A stretch of DNA of 7,563 nucleotides, taken from assembly GCA_001828445.1 (NCBI GenBank), contig MHYJ01000012.1:1-7563 (forward strand), read 5' to 3'. Source of the stretch: Planctomycetes bacterium RBG_16_43_13. Its GTDB lineage: Bacteria; Planctomycetota; MHYJ01. Shown in pieces: positions 5,480-7,563 of the stretch. The notes below the pieces were generated by a model. It had not been told where the DNA came from. It made no database searches and saw only the letters and a program-made list of their open reading frames with translations. Numbering within the stretch: position 1 is the first letter of the stretch; each line of letters opens with the position of its first letter. The position numbers were made by a program, and so were the translations under genes.

Positions 5480-7563
5480 AACCTTACATCCAGTCCAAGT
5501 ATAAAATTAGTCCCCGTCTCATTCTGCCCAGAGCCGTGAACACGATAATCCTTGTCTGTTATATTTTCTACGACGGCAGTTGCGGTAGCGTTTTTACATA
5601 GTTCCACCCCACCGCGTATAGTATAAACGACATAGCCAGGCGTCCCCTCCGGCGGGATGCGCTGTGTGTCTGTCTTATCGCTTGGAGATAGATGATGCTG
5701 TGCGGCAACCATCGTTACTAAACCCTCGACCCAATACTTCTCTTGCTGCGGCTGATAGCGCGCCCCCAAATGTGCAGTGGTAGGATTTACTTTATCGAGT
5801 GGTGCTTTACCTTTCAGGGTGCCACTGCTATTTAGATAGGCATCTGCACTTCCTACTGTTACACCAAAATCGCCGAATGTAGTCCAGTCATCCGTTATGT
5901 GATACCTGCCTGCTAACTCCGCACCCACAATATCGCCATCTGCAAAGTTGTCCTTCTGATATACAGTCGGACCTATTGATGGTGCCGGCACTCTGCGTAT
6001 AAGGTCATTCAACTTAGTATAAAAAAGGAACGCCTCTCCATCCCATTTTGGATATTTAGCCCTCGCACCTAATTCAAAGTTTATCGACTTCTCCGGTTTG
6101 AGGTCAGGACTTGGATAATCCGTCTGACCTGACATTACTAACTTCACTGCGGTAGTATCATCCAAGTTTGGAGCCCTGAAGCCCTGAGAGACGCCGAATA
6201 TACCATTCCAATTCTCGCTAAAGTGATAGAGAAAGCGGATATTCCCCACAAACGCACTATATGTATCGCTAAACGAATCAAGTGGTGGAGCCCCGAGACC
6301 TGACGGATCTACATTATCCGCCTTTAACTTCGCAACATTGTAACGAACGCCCACTGTTACATCTAAATCCTTTGCAGGCGAGAATTCATCCTGAATATAA
6401 GCACCAAATGTCTGATACGTAGAATCATCTGCGACCTCTCCGCGTGCGAAGTCAGTGATAACACCAGCGACCGTCCTATTAAAGCCGTCACTTGTTACCT
6501 TATCCCTATAATACTCGGCACCATAGGTCAGAAAACCAGCGCTTGTAGGACTCCCGAACTGGAGCCAAATCCCAGGTGTCTCTACTTCAAATTCTCTGAA
6601 CTCACGGTTGCCATTACTTTTTACTCTGTCAAATGTCTCTGCCTGCTTATGCAGAGACAAACTAAATTTTGCGGAGTCGAAAAACAGACCTGCCTTGTTC
6701 CAGTGATACTGGATGTAGAATAAATCACGTTCTTGGTCGTAGTCGTCTTTGCGGTCGGTGCCGATAGTAGTGCCAGCAAACTCCTTCGACTTGCTCGTTC
6801 GATGGGTTCGCGGCACGTCATCCTGTCTATCGCGCTGATAGGCGAATATGAGTTTTCTCGTATCATCCACTCTGTAGATCATTTTAATATCTCCATCAAG
6901 TTCATCATAGCCCGTGCCAGGCAATTCGCCAGATGCCCTGCCGGCAGTAATATCATTAAAGTCCCTCCACGTTCCGCCTATTAAGTAACCCACATTATCA
7001 ACATTGCCTGACAACTCCTCTCTCGCCGTATATGAATTCTCACCACTTGCATATCTCAAAAAAGTGCGAGTGTTGACGTGAGCCCCGCTCTCAAAACTCT
7101 TCGGCTCTTTTGTATAAGCGACTACCGTTCCGCCTATTGCGTCGCTACCGTATAGGACGGAGGCAGGACCTTTTACAACATCAAGGCGGTCAATCAAAAA
7201 CTCATCCACTGTATTCCAGTATTGGTTCGGACCTTCTCTAAATGTAGAGTTGTTCAGCCGTATGCCATCTATCAGGAGGACATTGCGAAAACCCGTAAGC
7301 CCACGAATAAACGGCGAGCCGTGCCCACTCGACGTCTTCTGGATAGACACATTCGGCACCTCTCTCAACGCATCTGGTATCGTGCGAGAGAGTTTTTGAC
7401 CAGATATATCATCTCCAGTAATGACTGCCCCACTGTAAGGCGTATCGAATATATCCTTCGGATTTAGAGGCGAAGCGGTTATCAGAATCTCCTCCATCGC
7501 TATCGGCTTTTTCTTCCCCTCTTTTTTCTCCTCCTGCGAAATGGCAAGTGAACCAAATACAAA
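5476..7563 (-). CDS. TonB-dependent outer-membrane receptor (5' end off window)
   Basis: The frame stays open to the window edge. An internal ATG at 7497 begins directly before the TonB box (EEILITAS), but 22 more codons precede it. They read as the end of a signal peptide (FVFGSLAIS), then a Glu/Lys-rich linker, so the real start is upstream of the window. Numbering from that internal Met: plug domain about 22-132 (IPDALREVPNVSI, then SPFIRGLTGFRNVLLIDGIR, then VVKGPASVLYGSDAIGGTV), then a 22-strand-type beta-barrel to the end. The barrel has FRAPNLDD (440-447) and PDLKPE (464-469). The C-terminus ends in Phe (ILGLDVRF), as expected for barrel insertion by BAM. Such receptors import scarce ligands using TonB energy. 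The substrate is not clear. The segment between FRAP and PDL lacks the histidine found in haem receptors, which argues against haem; a siderophore or cobalamin-like ligand is possible. No TonB/ExbBD or transporter gene is in view. Confidence 0.95.
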   Translation of the reverse strand, partial: FVFGSLAISQEEKKEGKKKPIAMEEILITASPLNPKDIFDTPYSGAVITGDDISGQKLSRTIPDALREVPNVSIQKTSSGHGSPFIRGLTGFRNVLLIDGIRLNNSTFREGPNQYWNTVDEFLIDRLDVVKGPASVLYGSDAIGGTVVAYTKEPKSFESGAHVNTRTFLRYASGENSYTAREELSGNVDNVGYLIGGTWRDFNDITAGRASGELPGTGYDELDGDIKMIYRVDDTRKLIFAYQRDRQDDVPRTHRTSKSKEFAGTTIGTDRKDDYDQERDLFYIQYHWNKAGLFFDSAKFSLSLHKQAETFDRVKSNGNREFREFEVETPGIWLQFGSPTSAGFLTYGAEYYRDKVTSDGFNRTVAGVITDFARGEVADDSTYQTFGAYIQDEFSPAKDLDVTVGVRYNVAKLKADNVDPSGLGAPPLDSFSDTYSAFVGNIRFLYHFSENWNGIFGVSQGFRAPNLDDTTAVKLVMSGQTDYPSPDLKPEKSINFELGARAKYPKWDGEAFLFYTKLNDLIRRVPAPSIGPTVYQKDNFADGDIVGAELAGRYHITDDWTTFGDFGVTVGSADAYLNSSGTLKGKAPLDKVNPTTAHLGARYQPQQEKYWVEGLVTMVAAQHHLSPSDKTDTQRIPPEGTPGYVVYTIRGGVELCKNATATAVVENITDKDYRVHGSGQNETGTNFILGLDVRF
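7507..7535 (-). repeat. 29-nt homopurine tract in the TonB receptor linker
   Basis: On the coding (minus) strand 29 consecutive bases are purines, including a run of six A. They encode the Glu/Lys-rich linker between the signal peptide and the TonB box. The run of A could be a slippage site; no length variation can be seen in a single sequence. Confidence 0.5.

Noticed and set aside
6621..7467. Open frames of about 80 codons on both strands inside the TonB receptor gene
   Set aside because: They lie wholly within a conserved receptor frame and show no recognisable domains or ribosome binding sites.

Overview
The window looks like a chromosomal segment from a Gram-negative (diderm) bacterium of moderate GC. 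The evidence for a diderm is a TonB-dependent outer-membrane receptor and a large membrane-anchored TPR protein. Codon use is rich in ATA (Ile) and AGA/AGG (Arg). The gene types, including a YvcK homologue, a sigma-54 activator and a FlgN-like protein, would fit an uncultured lineage such as an anammox-type planctomycete. That placement is an impression from protein style and is not shown by the sequence. I see no RNA genes, CRISPR arrays, insertion sequences or phage genes.

Layout. From 1 to 4147 there is a leftward (minus-strand) gene set. In transcription order it is: a small MerR-type DNA-binding protein (4147-3893), a 790-residue membrane-anchored TPR protein (3853-1481), a 150-residue coiled-coil protein with a FlgN-like tail (1478-1026), and a sigma-54 activator with an N-terminal coiled coil but no receiver domain (1022 to beyond base 1). 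Gaps are 39, 2 and 3 nt, so this is very probably one operon. From 4148 to 4477 lies an AT-rich divergent regulatory region. It holds a good leftward sigma-70-type promoter, a leftward extended -10 element, a perfect 11-bp inverted repeat just upstream of the merR-like start, and a rightward promoter that would start transcription almost at the ATG of the next gene. From 4478 to 5479 is a rightward yvcK-type gene. From 5476 to beyond 7563 is a leftward TonB-dependent receptor whose 5' end is outside the window. It converges on yvcK with a 4-nt overlap of stop codons.

How they may work together. The leftward operon joins two regulators (MerR-like and sigma-54 AAA+) to two likely scaffold or chaperone proteins (TPR and FlgN-like). 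A sigma-54 activator next to a FlgN-like chaperone suggests flagellar or another surface-export function, but no flagellar structural gene is visible, so this is inference. YvcK (cell-wall precursor and carbon allocation) and the TonB receptor (uptake of a metal chelate or similar ligand) appear to be separate transcription units with no obvious functional tie to the operon.
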